The notes: a model not told the origin generated them from the sequence alone. DNA of 64,000 nt from Straminergon stramineum (GCA_963920665.1 OY987269.1:13890501-13954500), one strand, 5' to 3'. Positions 1 to 13,112 are shown, counted from the first letter of the stretch. Translations and numbers: made by a program.

Positions 1-2109
1 TTATATGATTTCAAAGAAAACTAGTGTGCCTTGTGCCGTTGCCACAGTTAGAAGAAAAATAAAAGTATTTTTCTATTTTTCTAATTTTTTTGTTTCAAAA
101 AAACTTTGAAATTCAATAACTTTCACATTGTAGATCCAAATGCCACGAAACCAAGCCTGTGCACCCCTCCTTGCTGAGGGCTTTCCAATAGTACCAAGAA
201 TTTGACCAGGGGACGCATAGTCCGGGAGATCTCAATGTAACGAACAAACAAACAACCTATCTTAAGGTATGAATTACGGTGAATTTGAATTAATAGTATA
301 ATGGGCGATGAATTCAAATTTAGGAAGGTTTACAAGCAAGAAGTTGTAGACTTCAATAAGTGTCATTGTCAATAATAAACCCTGTACTCATGCAAAACTC
401 AATGGCCATAGGCATTTTCACAAATTCTAGTTTCAACACCTATGAAGCATGTGATGAGTTGGGGTTTTATTAGCCAACATTTCATAATTTATACACCTTA
501 GGGTAATGCTTGTACTATTAACCTCTTCAAAACCAAATGGTCACTAATCAAGCACTTGGAAATTTGGGTAGGATTTTGTGAAGTCTTTATGAATGGATCT
601 TTCTAAAATTTTGACACAATGTCTGGACATGTATCACTTTATTGGGAATATCCTTTTTTCTCAAATAGGTGCAATGATCAATAACTATTTTAATCAAAAA
701 ATTTCAAGCAAGGGAGTCAAATTTTCTCAACATGTGCAAAACTTGTTTTTATTATTATGAAATTTGGTAGGTTAATGAATTTATGCCTATAGTATAATTT
801 AGGATGTAATTGTCAATAAAAAATCCAATGTGTAGTGTAAAAAACTCACCGAAGGAATAGTAAAAGTTTAATACCCATGTTGAGTAGTATTGGGAAAAAC
901 TTTTAATTGGTGTGGTCAAAGTTTTTCAAATTTTTCCATTCATTTTGATAGTAATCTAAAATTCTATTCTATGGTTGTATTAGCCTCTAAAGTGTCAAGA
1001 GCTTCTAATTTTTTCATCAAAATCCACTAAACTTTCCATTTCTATTGCAAAGTACAAAAAAATTTTGAATTTTTTTTTCATATTTAAAAATAGGATCTTG
1101 CAATATATGAGTATGAGAATGTGTGGAAGGAATTTCAAAAATAATGATAATATGGATTTCAAAATATTTGTGTTTGAAGTGAATGAAAAATATTTTTTTG
1201 TAGCTTGCCTAACTTTGAATCATCTTAGCTTAAAATTTGCACTACCAATATTGAATATTAATTTTTTTTATTTTGAAGAATTGAATTGTAATTCTAGGAA
1301 AAAAAATTCAAAAAAACACTTTAGATTTTCATTCTTCAAAAAACTATTTAATTAAAGTAAGTTTATGATTGAAGGAAAAATAGATTAATTGTTGATAGGT
1401 AAAAGATGTACTTGAAACACTATAATCCCAATGGTGAGATTGTTCAAGCAAATAAACTAAACCAAGTGGAACTTTTTTCTTTAGAAATTGTGAAAATTGT
1501 ATAGAAAAATGAATCCTATAAGTTATTTCCCAAGAAGTTGCTTAAATTGCCCCCAAAAGAAGATTGTTCCTAATTTTTTCATTACTTGTCCAAATAGAAT
1601 GAATCCGAAATCTTTCCCTAGAGACAAAAATATTTCTTTGAAAAGGAACATTTAAAATAACTTATTATGAATTTTTATGATTTTTTTCTAGTGCATGATG
1701 AACCCCATTTCTTGCTTAGGGTGGCATAATTTTGCTCCCACGAACACATTGAAATAAAGCTCCTATTTTTGATACACAAATGTGAAGTATTGTCAAGAAA
1801 AAATATTGTGAATTTTCATATTAGAGGGCTTATAAAATTCACATGATTTTTAATTAGTATGAGTTAGCATTATTATTGCGGCACAATGCAATCATTGTGT
1901 GCGCTGTTTTGTACCTTAGAATCCAATTTTGCACCAAAATGTGCATAAAATAATCGTCCTCATTTTGATAGGCACCTCAAATATTTGTAATACTAAACAT
2001 TTAAATGGAATATTTTACACAATATTTCCCATGCGTGAACACGTTGAAATCACCAATTCACCAAGTCACTTTGGGTGAATAGATGTAACTTCATCCATAA
2101 TGTACATAC
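1..2109. other. AT-rich intergenic DNA
   Basis: No gene is recognisable. The open frames here are short, AT-rich and lack motifs. The stretch holds a diverged fragment of the TTAA-ended repeat family (see 1060-1400) and otherwise looks like decayed repeat sequence. Confidence 0.6.
1060..1400 (+). repeat. Diverged internal fragment of the large TTAA-ended repeat family
   Basis: The block around 1094-1160 (AGGATCTTGCAATATATGAG, then GAGAATGTGTGGAAGGAATT) matches blocks at 32473, 46921 and 63121, which lie inside elements bounded by TTAA and CCCCTAAA-type ends. No termini are visible here, so this is a fragment. The limits are approximate. Confidence 0.5.
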
Positions 2110-2113
2110 TTAA

Positions 2114-2338
2114 CCCATAAACGTTGACACGGCCATTTTGTGGCCGATGGATGACAAGGAATCTCTCTATTTAGGATAGAATTGCAACTATTCATCCTTC
2201 GAATTTTGTGCGGAAAGGGAAGATTTTCTATAGTACTTTGACCTCCAATGTGTATTTTTTTATTTTTTTAAAGTAGATGATGATGTCACACGGTTCAAAA
2301 ACCATGATTTCCACGGTCACCAGTCCGTCCTTTAAGGG
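2114..2338 (+). mobile_element. Small TTAA-flanked miniature element (about 225 bp), copy 1
   Basis: TTAA sits on both sides (2110-2113 and 2339-2342). The left end reads CCCATAAACGTTGAC and the right end, reverse-complemented, CCCTTAAAGGACGGAC, so the termini are short imperfect inverted repeats starting with CCC. The body shares GATGGATGACAAGGAAT and CAACTATTCATCCT with copies at 9720, 24483, 31990 and 55406. It has no coding capacity. It lies about 0.5 kb upstream of the MTA start codon. Confidence 0.75.
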
Positions 2339-2342
2339 TTAA

Positions 2343-2825
2343 GGATTTTATCACGGCAATGTGGACAACAAGTTCCCTACTCTGCCTTGGAAATTTGAAA
2401 GAAAATGTCATTGTCTTTCAAACTCCTCATCTGAGGAATGGCGTAGTTGTGAACTTAGTTTGTTTTGCTCTCCTCTGATTTCTGAAACTGGGTAGTAATA
2501 ACTTTTTTTTTGATTCTGCGGCAGCGATGCTGTTTTGATTCGAGGGAAGTGTCGACAATATTTACAGTTTGTATCATTTCCTGCAGCGGAATTCGATGAA
2601 GTGATCGAAAGGAAATGAATTGATCCGATCTCACACATTTCGCCGATTTCTGCAGCTATCACGGGAAGTGCAGAGCTGCATTTCATGAATATTGTTATCA
2701 TGTTGATAGGAACTGGGGAGAGACGAGCAGTTACTGCGATTTTCGATAGAATAAGTGGGTGATCGAAGTTTTTGACGACAAGTTGTGAAGAGAAGGATGT
2801 GAGGATTAGGGTTAGGTTTCCAATC
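2343..2825 (+). promoter_or_regulatory. Upstream region and probable 5' UTR of MTA
   Basis: GC content rises relative to the flank, as expected for a transcribed leader. A telo-box-like string, ATTAGGGTTAGGTTT, lies at about 2805-2819, directly before the ATG. No TATA box is convincing. The transcription start cannot be fixed from sequence alone. Confidence 0.45.
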
Positions 2826-5800
2826 ATGGAGGTCCAAATGGAAGGAGGGGAGGAGGAAATTGTGGCATTGCGGGAGCAGTTACGCCAAGTGCAAGGCAAA
2901 GTGGAGCACTTGCGACGAATCGGTCTGGAGCAGTCGAGGAGCTTGGCTGTCACGGTGCCGGATCTCGAAACGGCCGTAGAGTTGTCGCTCAAGGTTGGCT
3001 TTGGACTGCTTTTTTTGTTCTGTTAGAGTGGGGGATTGCTCTATGGTGGGGTTTAGGGTTTTGGGATTTTTTTCGTTTGAACGCGCTCCTTACGGCTTGG
3101 TGATTGATGATTTTTCGGACGAGATGTTGGGGATTCTCTGATTGTTTTTCTTATGAGCATGGCGCCTTGCATTGATCTTTCGATGTGCCAGTCTGGAGCT
3201 GCAGACTCTACTTTGAATATTTTTAGCGACAATTTCACTGAAAGAATGGGTTGAGTCGGTGTTTGAGTGATGACTTTCTCGAAGCGGAAACAAGACTTCT
3301 CCTTTTGCTCTTACAACCTTTATGTTGTAAATTTGAAATATCTGTACCTTACAACGGAAAAGAGGAGACTGTGTTAGCTTACCGTCGGACTATGACTCTG
3401 GAAACGTTTCACTACTTAACCCCTAAAGGACCAAGAAGCCCAAGTTGGACTTCATGTATCTTTCATGAGCACTTTTGAGTAGGTCGTACGGAGGGTCTCA
3501 TTGTCCATTTTTATATTATATTTGTACCAACGCTTCAAGTGTTCTTCACTGATTCAAATGATATAGAATTTGGCCGCATCTGAATTAGATTTTTCACTAT
3601 ATAATCAGTCAATTTGGTTATTTTGAAACCGTGAAGCCTTGGTCCTTTAGTTTGGTCTATCCTTGGATCCAGAGATTGATAAAGCTGGTTCTATGCTGTT
3701 ATTTCCCAGAATGCTTTGCCTAGGGTTTGGAGAAATCTGTCAGTATAGCTGGTCTCTTAAGTGTATGGCGAAGCCGGGCTAAGAATGGCAACGAGTTTGT
3801 CTTCGAGGTCATTTTTGCTAAACCTGAACAAAATGAAACCTTGATGGCAATGAATGATGTCTTGTTTGATTGCTGTGAGACTGAAGGTGATCATGTGCAG
3901 GTCGCGTCGGTGTTTGGTGGACTGGAGCTGAAAAGTAATAATAGGGCAACTGAGAATCGGGAGGACGTGCAGAAGACGTCCGGTGGTGTTCATAAGGTCA
4001 GTGGTGTAGACCATAGAGAACCTGTGACTGGTCCTAGGTATGCAGGTCATGGACCGAGCTTTTCCGGAGGATTGTCTAATGGCTCTGTCGAGCAGAGGGG
4101 CATCCTCGGTGCTCCATATAAGGATGTGGACTTAGGCGGACCAAGATTGCCAGGAGACTCTTGGGGTGGAGGTGATGGTTCAGTGGGTGAGGGATGGGTA
4201 GCCGACAGTTGGGGTTGGGATGGTGGCCGGCCTATGAATGCACTAGGAGTCGTGAAGGCCATGGTTGCTGGATGTTTGCTGTCACACACGACAGCTTTGC
4301 CCATAGATTCCGTGAACATCCACCACCGAATGCTCGTCAAAGAAGTGAGTCCCTTTGAGATGGACGCGCTTCATGAAGTGGGAGGTGGTGGTGAGACTGG
4401 TGGTATTACTGCTGTGGATTATGCCCTGCGGGCAATGACCGAAGCAGGAGGTCTACAGATTGATGAGATAGAGGATTATCGATATGGAGGTCTACATGTT
4501 TTGGTTCTGAATTTTGATCGGGGACGGTTGATGAAGGAGCTTCCCGGGGGATGCTTGCCCCCACCTCCACTAATGGACCATCATAGAGGTGTGATGGAGC
4601 CAAATGGAGGCCCTCATGGTCTGTCTACAAGGCCTGATATGTGGGATCATCATCAGGGAGGGCCGCCGCCACCTGGAGGCCCCATGTTTCCAGGCGGAGG
4701 AGTTCCCCCTCTCATGGTTCCACGAAGCGGTCCTCGGGGTATGGGCATGCTGGGTATGCCTGGAGGAGGTCCTGGTTTTGGTGCTCCCTTTCTAAGGCCT
4801 CCACATGGTCCAAACCTCCATGGGAGCATAGGTGGAAAGGGGCGAGGGCCAGCTGACGAGGAGGATATCGATGCCTTGTTACATAAAAAGTCATTCAAAG
4901 AGCAACAGCAGTCTAAGACAGCCGAGGAGCTCCTAGAGCTTTTGCATCGTCCTACTGCCAAAGAAACAGCAAACGCAGCGAAGGTTAGTATCACTCAGAT
5001 GTGTGCGTGAGATTTAAATTGATGAATTTTAGTATGTTTTCGCTCGTCTAGTCTGAGGATTCTCAAGAAGTGAAAATGTGTTTGATATCTGCTCGTACCT
5101 GAGTGTTTTGTATGTTGTCTGGTGCACAGTTCAAGACAAAGGGAGGTTCTGCGCTGAAAGAGTACTGTGCAGCTCTCACAAAGGAGGACTGTCGGCACCA
5201 GCGTAATTATTTCATTGCTTGTAAGAAGGTAGAACTCTGCACGACTTTTACTCTTGTTGCCTGTGTGCTTGCAGGTTTATTTCTCCTTGCCTCTCAAGGA
5301 GATCTAAATCTTTGGATTAACCGTTTTCTATGATGGAGAGCTAGTAAAGCAGAGGTGTCTTGGAATTCGATTGCTTCTTTAGAAAGAAAGATGCAGTAGG
5401 TTCTGCGGCTAATTGAAAGATTTGTGTGCATTTATCAATTTAATCTGCATTTTTCAACCACCTGTTGTCGAAGTTGAGATTTTTGAGCTACATTATCCAG
5501 ATACTATTGAAGCAAGAACAAGTTCCAGTGAAGCTCAAATCTTTTATTTATCTATGTTTTCATGAATTCATTAATTTTCTTGTATATTAACTATATCCTG
5601 TGTAAACTCCAAATCAGATGCATTTCCGCCGAATAATTGCTCCACACACTGACTCAAATCTTGGAGACTGCTCTTTTCTGGACACTTGCCGTCACATGAA
5701 GGTGCGTTTTCTTGCTTTACGAGGCGACATCCTGACCCTCTTTCTTATTATTCCTTTTCGCCTTTTATTGGAAAACGAAAGATGCTGAATTGATAACTTC

Positions 5801-7779
5801 TGTTCCATCTCATAGTTTTGTTTTAAGTGGATCTATATAAGATTCTAATTACTTGCAGAGTTGCCTACTGTTTCCTTTGTCTCTCTTGATGGGGGGAATG
5901 AGGTTCATGCGCGGTGTGTGTACTATGGATGCAGACATGCAAGTATGTGCATTATGAGTTAGACCCGATTCCTGATGCTCCAGACCTGACTATGACTCCG
6001 GGCATTCCGCCTAATCAAAGGCCAGCATCCAGACCTCAGCGTGCAGAGTATTGCTCAGATGCAGAACTAGGCGAGCCTCAATGGGTCCAATGCGATATTC
6101 GTAATTTTAAGATGGATGTATTGGGGAAGTTTGGAGTCATAATGGCAGATCCTCCTTGGGACATCCATATGGAGTTACCCTACGGAACCATGGCCGATGA
6201 TGAAATGCGAAACTTGAATGTACCAGCACTGCAAACAGATGGACTCATATTTCTTTGGGTCACTGGTCGTGCGATGGAACTTGGGCGGGAATGGTAACTT
6301 CTTTCCGTCGTTGACATTTAAATAAATTGAGCTGGTGAATCTTAAAGAATACGTGGATGCTTGTAGCATGTGTCAGTCAAGTTTTTGCGCGTATGAATTC
6401 CTATTCTTTTTTATTGCGTCTCGAGAACTTTAACACACGCTGATGTTGTCCATTTTGGGAATTGTGCGAGCAGCTTGGAGTTATGGGGTTACAAGAGAGT
6501 AGAAGAAATCATCTGGGTCAAAACCAACCAGCTGCAGCGAATAATCCGAACCGGGAGAACTGGGCATTGGCTAAATCACAGCAAGGAGCACTGCCTAGTG
6601 GGTATTAAAGGGCATCCTGACGTCAATCGCAACATTGACACGGATGTTATCGTTGCAGAAGTTCGAGAAACTAGCCGGAAGCCGGATGAGGTAAGATTTG
6701 GTATTACTTTTCTTGTTGCTTCGACAATTTACGTGCAGTTCATACGCACTTCATTTTCAAACAGTCTCCTCCGCCGCTTTCATGAGAACGAATCTGCCAC
6801 ACTTCTGCGCTCATTTCTATGCTGGCCTTTATGGGTTGTTTGAAATAATTTTCCTTTTACTTGTTATCTGTTTTGAGAATGACGAATTCTTTAGCTTTAC
6901 ATGTATGTATATTATTGTGGAGAGTCAGCATAAATCGCAATTGTATCCAGAATGATTCGCGATGGGTTCAATTCCTGAACGCACATGCTTGAACTGTCAC
7001 TTCCTGTCTAACTCGGCTATTTCTATGTGTAGATGAATTTTCCAAGTTCATTGTGTTCTAAGAATGTCCTGCTGCCTGCAGATGTACCCTTTGTTGGAGC
7101 GGATAAGCCCTAGAACCCGAAAGCTGGAGTTGTTTGCTCGAATGCACAACACACATGCAGGGTATGCTATATATTTCTCAAGTCTTTTATATATAATTGT
7201 TCTTGAGTGCTGTTATAATATCTGGTGCTTTGGTTCAGAACAAATGTTTTTAGATCACATGCTAGGTCAAATCGGTAGTGTTGGATTATTGGTAACAAGC
7301 ATTGAAGACTACATTATCCTCGTGAGGTGACGTTACATCGAGCTGTCTTGTCCTTCCTCGTTCTTGAATTGTTCTTTCACTATATCTGTAAGATAATCGC
7401 TGCAGAAGGTGTGTTATTTTGGCTCAAGCCATCTCAGATTTTAAAGATGGGAAGCGTGCGTGTCCACAGGTGGATGTCACTCGGAAATCAGCTGAATGGA
7501 GTACGCCTCGTGGATGAGGGGTTGCGTGCACGATACAAAGCAGCTTATCCAGATCAAGTTATTCAGCCTCCTGATCCACCTACACGAACTGGAGGCCAAG
7601 ATAACAAGGCTAGTGTTCATGGCAATGATTCAGCAACCACTCAAACGAAGAGCTCTCCAGCATCTACACATAAAGTTGAGGTTTTCACTGCAGTTTCAAC
7701 GGTAACTGTAAGTAGTACAATTGTGACCAACGTGGATGAGAAGGCACCTCCTCAAGATAATGAAATGCTGCTCGATTGA
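2826..7779 (+). CDS. MTA: N6-adenosine mRNA methyltransferase catalytic subunit MTA (METTL3 orthologue)
   Basis: Eight exons join in frame: 2826-2993, 3901-4983, 5130-5228, 5618-5701, 5935-6293, 6474-6690, 7082-7161, 7470-7779, all with GT-AG introns (799 aa). The protein is the SAM-dependent catalytic subunit of the nuclear m6A writer, which methylates internal adenosines of mRNA together with MTB/METTL14. An N-terminal helical segment (1-56) precedes a low-complexity region rich in Pro, Gly and Met (about 274-372) and the conserved [17 protein letters not shown]. The paired CCCH zinc-finger region spans exons 3-5 (Cys-rich, ending CKYVHYE). The catalytic DPPW is at 550-553, followed by the [13 protein letters not shown] and [16 protein letters not shown] loops. 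DPPW rather than EPPL marks it as METTL3/MTA, not METTL14/MTB. It is longer than Arabidopsis MTA (685 aa), mainly in exon 2. The MTA assignment is from remembered family sequence; the exon ends are my reading of splice signals. Confidence 0.95.
3420..3650 (+). mobile_element. TTAA-family element remnant in MTA intron 1
   Basis: The left end is intact (TTAA at 3416-3419, then CCCCTAAAGGACCAAG). About 230 bp on, the right side reads CTTGGTCCTTTAG, the reverse complement of the left end, but the outer GGG and TTAA are lost. It lies wholly inside intron 1 (2994-3900). Confidence 0.65.
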
Positions 7780-9164
7780 CCTTCGCTTTGTACTCCAACA
7801 TGACTCCTTCCACTGCAGCTCTTTAGCATCAGCGACACAAAGAGGTACTCTATGATGGCTTGTTAGTGAGATGACACCAAATATGGACGCGTCTACAATG
7901 CTTTGCTACGTAACATATAAATTTGATACTAGAGTTATCCCTCAATTGTGTTAAAGTGTGGGGTGCTAGCACTATGCCAGAAAAAATCAGTAGTCGATCT
8001 AAAATTTTCGACCGAATTGATGACCCTGATTGAATTTTGCAGGTGCTGGAAATGCGTTCTTTCAATTCAATTTGGAAATACGGTTGAATACCATATGAGT
8101 TGAAGGATTTCTCAAAATATTTTTGCTCGACCTTCGACATCTTTGCTCCTCAGCGCGCTAGAACCACTCATAGTTGGGCATGTTCTAATGTACCTATTTT
8201 GTAGCAGGGAACGTTTTGCCAGGCTGTGGATTTGGCCTACCTCTCTGCCATAGCAGCAGATGGGGCGGGTGGTCCATGGCAGGTGTTGTTATGGAAGGGA
8301 CAGATCTGTAGAAACTTCTCGGTGTCCCTTTCTTTAGCGACGACCTTCGCCAGCTCTTATCGGGAACACCTCCTGGACCTGGGATTGTGTACGTTTTATT
8401 CAGCCCTCAAGTCATTGCACTTTCAGGGAGAATTTGCCTCGACACTAAGCTTAGTACAGAACACTGAACCTCTAACCTAAGGTGGAGAATAATCAGTTCA
8501 TTGAAGTGAGTTTGAGTGTCTGATGTTGCCAAAATAGATATTTATAATTCTTCATGCTTAGTTCCTCGAATCATCAGTATTGATGGTTCGTAATTCACAT
8601 TTTCCCAGAGACAGAATGCAAGATTGTAGATGACTCTTCATAGATGGTGAAAAGATCAAAATGGTATGATGAAACAGAAGGTAACTTCACCTAATTGCAA
8701 ACCTTTTCTACAGCCGACTGTACTGTACTATACAGGGTTCATAAGAGTCTAGGGTTAAGTCTGGGTTAACCAATTTTCAGCTCTCAAAATTCAGAAAATA
8801 TTTTTATGTAGGACAATCAAGTGCATGCTCTAATTGACATGAGTTTTTTTATGAACTCGGAAGTATCAATGAGGGTGTTGCATTAAATTTGTGATTTTCT
8901 TTATGTTGTGCAATTATCATTAAAATTATTAAATTGGAAGCTAAAATGCTGCTATTCCACATAAGAATTTGTCAAGGCACAATCCATGGAAAGCCCAGAT
9001 TCCGTGCTGATTTGGAGTTGTATAGGCATGTTGATTGTCTAGATAGCCAATATCTCAAGATGGTTAAATCTACTTCTTAAATTTATTCAAAAATATCGTC
9101 TTCTTATCGTATGATTTTCATCCAATTAACCATTTTTTATTTGAAGTCACCTCATTGGGAACTA
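7780..9164. other. 3' flank of MTA and AT-rich intergenic DNA
   Basis: To about 8.5 kb the composition is still gene-like and may be 3' UTR or a downstream transcribed region. An 84-codon open frame at 8226-8480 has no recognisable motif and I do not call it a gene. Beyond 8.5 kb the sequence is AT-rich with nothing recognisable. Confidence 0.4.
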
Positions 9165-9405
9165 CCCCCCCCACTGTCTTAGTACTATTGCAATATTGTT
9201 TTAATGGTTACACAATCCAATATTAAAAGTATATTGTTGTAGTTCAACATTAGTATTGCAACAAAATAGTTTTTAGGGGGAACAATGCATTCCATTGAAA
9301 CTATATTGTTATAGTACTACTTTTGTACATTAACAATATACTTTCAATATTGGATTGTGTAACCATTGAAACAATATTGTTTCAATGGGGTGGGGGGTGG
9401 GGGTG
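9165..9405. mobile_element. TA-flanked MITE with long inverted arms and C/G-rich ends
   Basis: The first and last approximately 75 bp are inverted copies. AATGGTTACACAATCCAATA at 9203-9222 recurs inverted at about 9346-9365, and the adjoining TATATTGTT blocks also pair. The tips are a C run on the left and a G-rich run on the right. TA flanks both ends (9163-9164 and 9406-9407). It has no coding capacity. The TA target site fits a Tc1/mariner-type MITE; the superfamily is inferred. Confidence 0.75.
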
Positions 9406-9719
9406 TACTTTCTTGATGCTATTCTAAATGTCTTTTTCATTCACTTAATCACCATTCATCGACTTGTATTTGCAAAACAATTTCATTGATTGCCATTCTA
9501 GGTCTGTTCTAATTTATTTTTTAAAGCTTAATGTAGAGCCAATACTTGGTGGAAGGTGCACCAACCTAGCATCACTTTCTCCTCAATTTTGTCCTTATGG
9601 ACCTATTAGATACATTCGAGAGTGAATGTATCATGGATACATGGGAGTACAATTAGACTTTGGATGGTAATAGTCTCATTTGTCTTAACTATTGAGAGCT
9701 GGAGGAACCCAAAACTTAA

Positions 9720-9941
9720 CACCTAAACGATGTGGTAGGCATTTATTGTTTGATGAACGACAAGGAATTATCTTGTATAGGACAAAATTGCAACTATTCA
9801 TCCTTGACATTAGGGGTGGAAAGGGGAGATCTTCTACAGTAGTTTGACTCCCAATGAGTATTTTTTATTTTTATATAGTGGATGATGTTACACGGTTCTA
9901 GAATGGTTGATTTCCTTGGTGACCAACTTGGTGTTCAAAGG
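9720..9941 (+). mobile_element. Small TTAA-flanked miniature element, copy 2
   Basis: TTAA lies at 9716-9719 and 9942-9945. The ends are CACCTAAACGATGTGG on the left and, reverse-complemented, CCTTTGAACACC on the right. The body aligns with the copy at 2114 through GATGAACGACAAGGAAT, CAACTATTCATCCT and GATGATGTTACACGGTTC. It is noncoding. Confidence 0.7.
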
Positions 9942-9945
9942 TTAA

Positions 9946-12900
9946 TTGCTACTTTTGGGTGATAGAAAAGAGCTTCTTGGAGGATGTAAATTGCCATATT
10001 TTCATCAAGTTTTATTTCGGGTTCATAGAGAAGATTCACCTTGTTATAACACATTCAAGAAGGGCCTAAGGGGGGGGGGGGGGGGGAGAATTTTTTGAAG
10101 ACCCGTGTACCATGGATTACAAAAAAGCCCTTCTAATGTATTTTCGCAACTCCTACCTTCTTGTTTTTGATTTGAATTTGAGCGATGTAAATGATCTTTT
10201 TGGATTTTGAGCCCAACCAATGAAATTAAGCTTGATGAGTCTAGTTTCTACTCCATTTTCAAAATTTCCTAAAATTGAACATTTTATTGTATATTACCAT
10301 GGTCTATTAATTTTCTATTTAAAGCTATATCCAATATTTGTTTACACTATAGTTTTCTTCACTATAATATACACAAATGGAGAAAATTTTAGATTTTTTG
10401 AGCTAATTTAGTACTAGATATGAATTTTTTCCACTTTTACTTCAAAACATCATGGTAATTTCAAAGCATCACCCTTAAATTTGAAATCTTTTTGACTTAT
10501 ACAAGACACACAATTTCATCTCTTAAAAATAAAATAAAATAATTCTCACCCAAAATTTATTTGCAAAATAGAGGAAACAAAGATAAGAAAATTAAGGAAA
10601 ATTTCAAGGTAATAGGTTTTGTCCTTCTAGATGTAAGAATGGAATTGAAGTCTTACTTGACTTTAGTTGGTCTCATCATTCTTTTCTTTCATCTACTACC
10701 TCCCTACATATGAAAGTCCTAATCCAATATACCATATTTACATAGCACGCATGTGCACATAAAGGCTAATATTGTTAGTGTGATGTTGTATATAAATGCC
10801 ACACTCTACAGGGGGGTTTCATAGCGCAAGTCTTACGAATTAAACTTGATGGGTTTAAAGTTTAGTATGGCATTATGGAGCTCCTAGGGGGTTATCAATA
10901 CTAATAGTTGATGATAAGGAGATTGATGGTAATGGAATGACTAAAGAAGGAGGTAGAAGTGGTACTTCTAATACAAAGAATAGTGGAAAGAGGGAACTTT
11001 GAGATTTCTTGTGGACATGTATGAGTAGAAATATTGGGAGTTCAATTAGAAGCCCTTTAAATAAACTAATTGAGAGTTCTTCAACTCACCGCATAGTTCT
11101 CTAACCCTAAGAGAATTTGGTAGTAGATGTGTGATAGGTGGAGGAAGATATAGTCATATTATTAGGAAGAGAATGCAAAGCAAGGAAAAACTAGAGGAAC
11201 ACCTATCCCTTGGACACCATAATATGAGATATTTGAAAATAATTTTGATAGTACTTCTAGAATCTATGATGATCTGGGTTGATTATGGAGTTTGTTTGGA
11301 ACATATTGAGGTTCACATTGTGAGTGATGATGAGGGCAACTTACCTAATACTCTTCTTCTTTGAGTTGTAGGAGTTATTTCTTTATTGTTATTACACACA
11401 AAGGTAGCTAGCCAATCTAGATGTAAATAACAAGTGATTAGGAGTGCAAGAAAGAGGAAGTTGCTAGTATAAAATGAATTTGTTGCCTCAACAATTATCA
11501 AATTTTCCAATGGAATTTTGGAGGTAGAAAAGTTGAAGTTGCAAATTACAAAAGAATTGATAGACAATGTATGAGAGAGAGGATAAGGAGATGGTGTTGA
11601 AGGGGCAACTCCAAATGGTAAATTTATTTGTTGAAACTTTGAAGGCCAAAGACTCTTCAAGAAGTTCTAAGTATTGAGATATTGTAAGTTATGTGATGTT
11701 TAAGGTTTTGTTTTTTTGGAAATATGTTTTCAATATTGTATGAAATTGTATTTTTCTTCATTTGATTTTGTTCTTATTTGTATAAAATTCCTTTATATTG
11801 AATGAAAGATTTTTTTCTCAATAGAATTACATGCACATTGATAGTTGCATTAGAATTCAAAGTTTAGTTAGGGGTGATTACAAGAAACACTAGTCCTATT
11901 TTTTGTCCCCTAGCCCTTGAATAGGTGGTTTTTTGCTCATAACTTTTGCTTAGCTTGTCTGTTTGGTGTGAAATTTGGAATGAAGGTACATGCCGTAGTT
12001 GCAAACATCAAATGTATATATATATTTTTTAAAATTTAAGAATTATTTTACTATTTTTATACTACCCTTGATTGGGTGTCTACCTTGGCCATTTTGGAGG
12101 TTTTTAGTCCTATTTTTTTATCTCCAAAAGTGAATTTGAAGCAACAGATTGGACACAAGATTGGACATGATGGAGGTCCAATAACATTAGAAGGACTAAC
12201 AATGAGTTTTTATAAAAATAGCAACATTTGGGTTGTGCTCAAAGGGTCAAAGTGACCTTCCTTTGCGTGAAGGCTATAAAGAGGGAAAAAATTTCCTACA
12301 ACAATTCTTTGGCGCAATGCAAGCGCAATCTTCTCTAGGAAAATGATATGGAAATTTTCTAAATTTTTTTTCAATTACTAAAATGAAAAGGTCCATAGAT
12401 CCCTATTTTTCTATTTTCTTCTCTTAGTGGCTTTTGTAGTACTTCATAGCAATCTATAGTACTATAGAGTATAGAATTGACAGTTTAGATCAACAAGTGC
12501 CTCCCATTGACAATTGAGATTTGTAAGGGCACATTGTACTAGTAGTACTACATAGCATTGCCAATCCTATAGCCAAAATTGCATTTTTGAGCCAAAATGT
12601 GAAGTGTTTTTTGCAATCACCCCTAGAGAAAATGCAACATAAATTTCATTGCATTCATTCATCAATAGAGATTTCTATAATCCATTAGCTAAAAAAAATT
12701 TCCTAAGTTTTCACCTTCACATTTTGCTTGTTTTCCCTCCCTAATTATGTGTAATATTTCATTTTTCAATTTAATAAGTGGATCTCTATTGTTATGGACC
12801 TCCTACAATGGACTCCAATTAAAAATCACAAAACACCTCATTAATAGAATGCTTTACAAAGAGCTCAAACCACCCGACCATAGAGAGAGATCCATCTCCA

Positions 12901-13112
12901 AAAAGAGTCTATTCACCCTTGAGCTCCATCTTATATAATAGAGATACTATCGATAAAGACTATTAGTCTTTAAGATTGAGTAAGACTTCTTTTCTGTCTT
13001 TAGTTTTCTAGCCTTGGTCCTATCTAGAACCATTTACTAAAGTAAAAGTCTTAGTTGTATTTCTCTAAATCATATCTTATCCAAATCATTTCTTATCCAA
13101 ATCTTAATCTTC
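9946..13112. other. AT-rich intergenic DNA, possible decayed element genes
   Basis: No intact gene. On the plus strand, about 11400-11660 encodes a short helical, Lys/Glu-rich stretch (EVEKLKLQITKEL and GQLQMVNLFVETL) interrupted by stops. It resembles the coiled coil of a transposon accessory or trihelix-like protein, possibly the second gene of the Harbinger relic at 13.6 kb. This is speculative. The rest holds nothing I can name. Confidence 0.35.
10070..10086 (+). repeat. Poly-G run (17 G)
   Basis: There are seventeen consecutive G residues in AT-rich DNA. The length is likely polymorphic or subject to sequencing error. Confidence 0.95.

Noticed and set aside
3727..3900. Extension of MTA exon 2 upstream to 3727
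   Set aside because: The frame is open, but CATGTGCAG at 3892-3900 is a good acceptor and joining 2993 to 3901 gives [13 protein letters not shown], as expected for the family.
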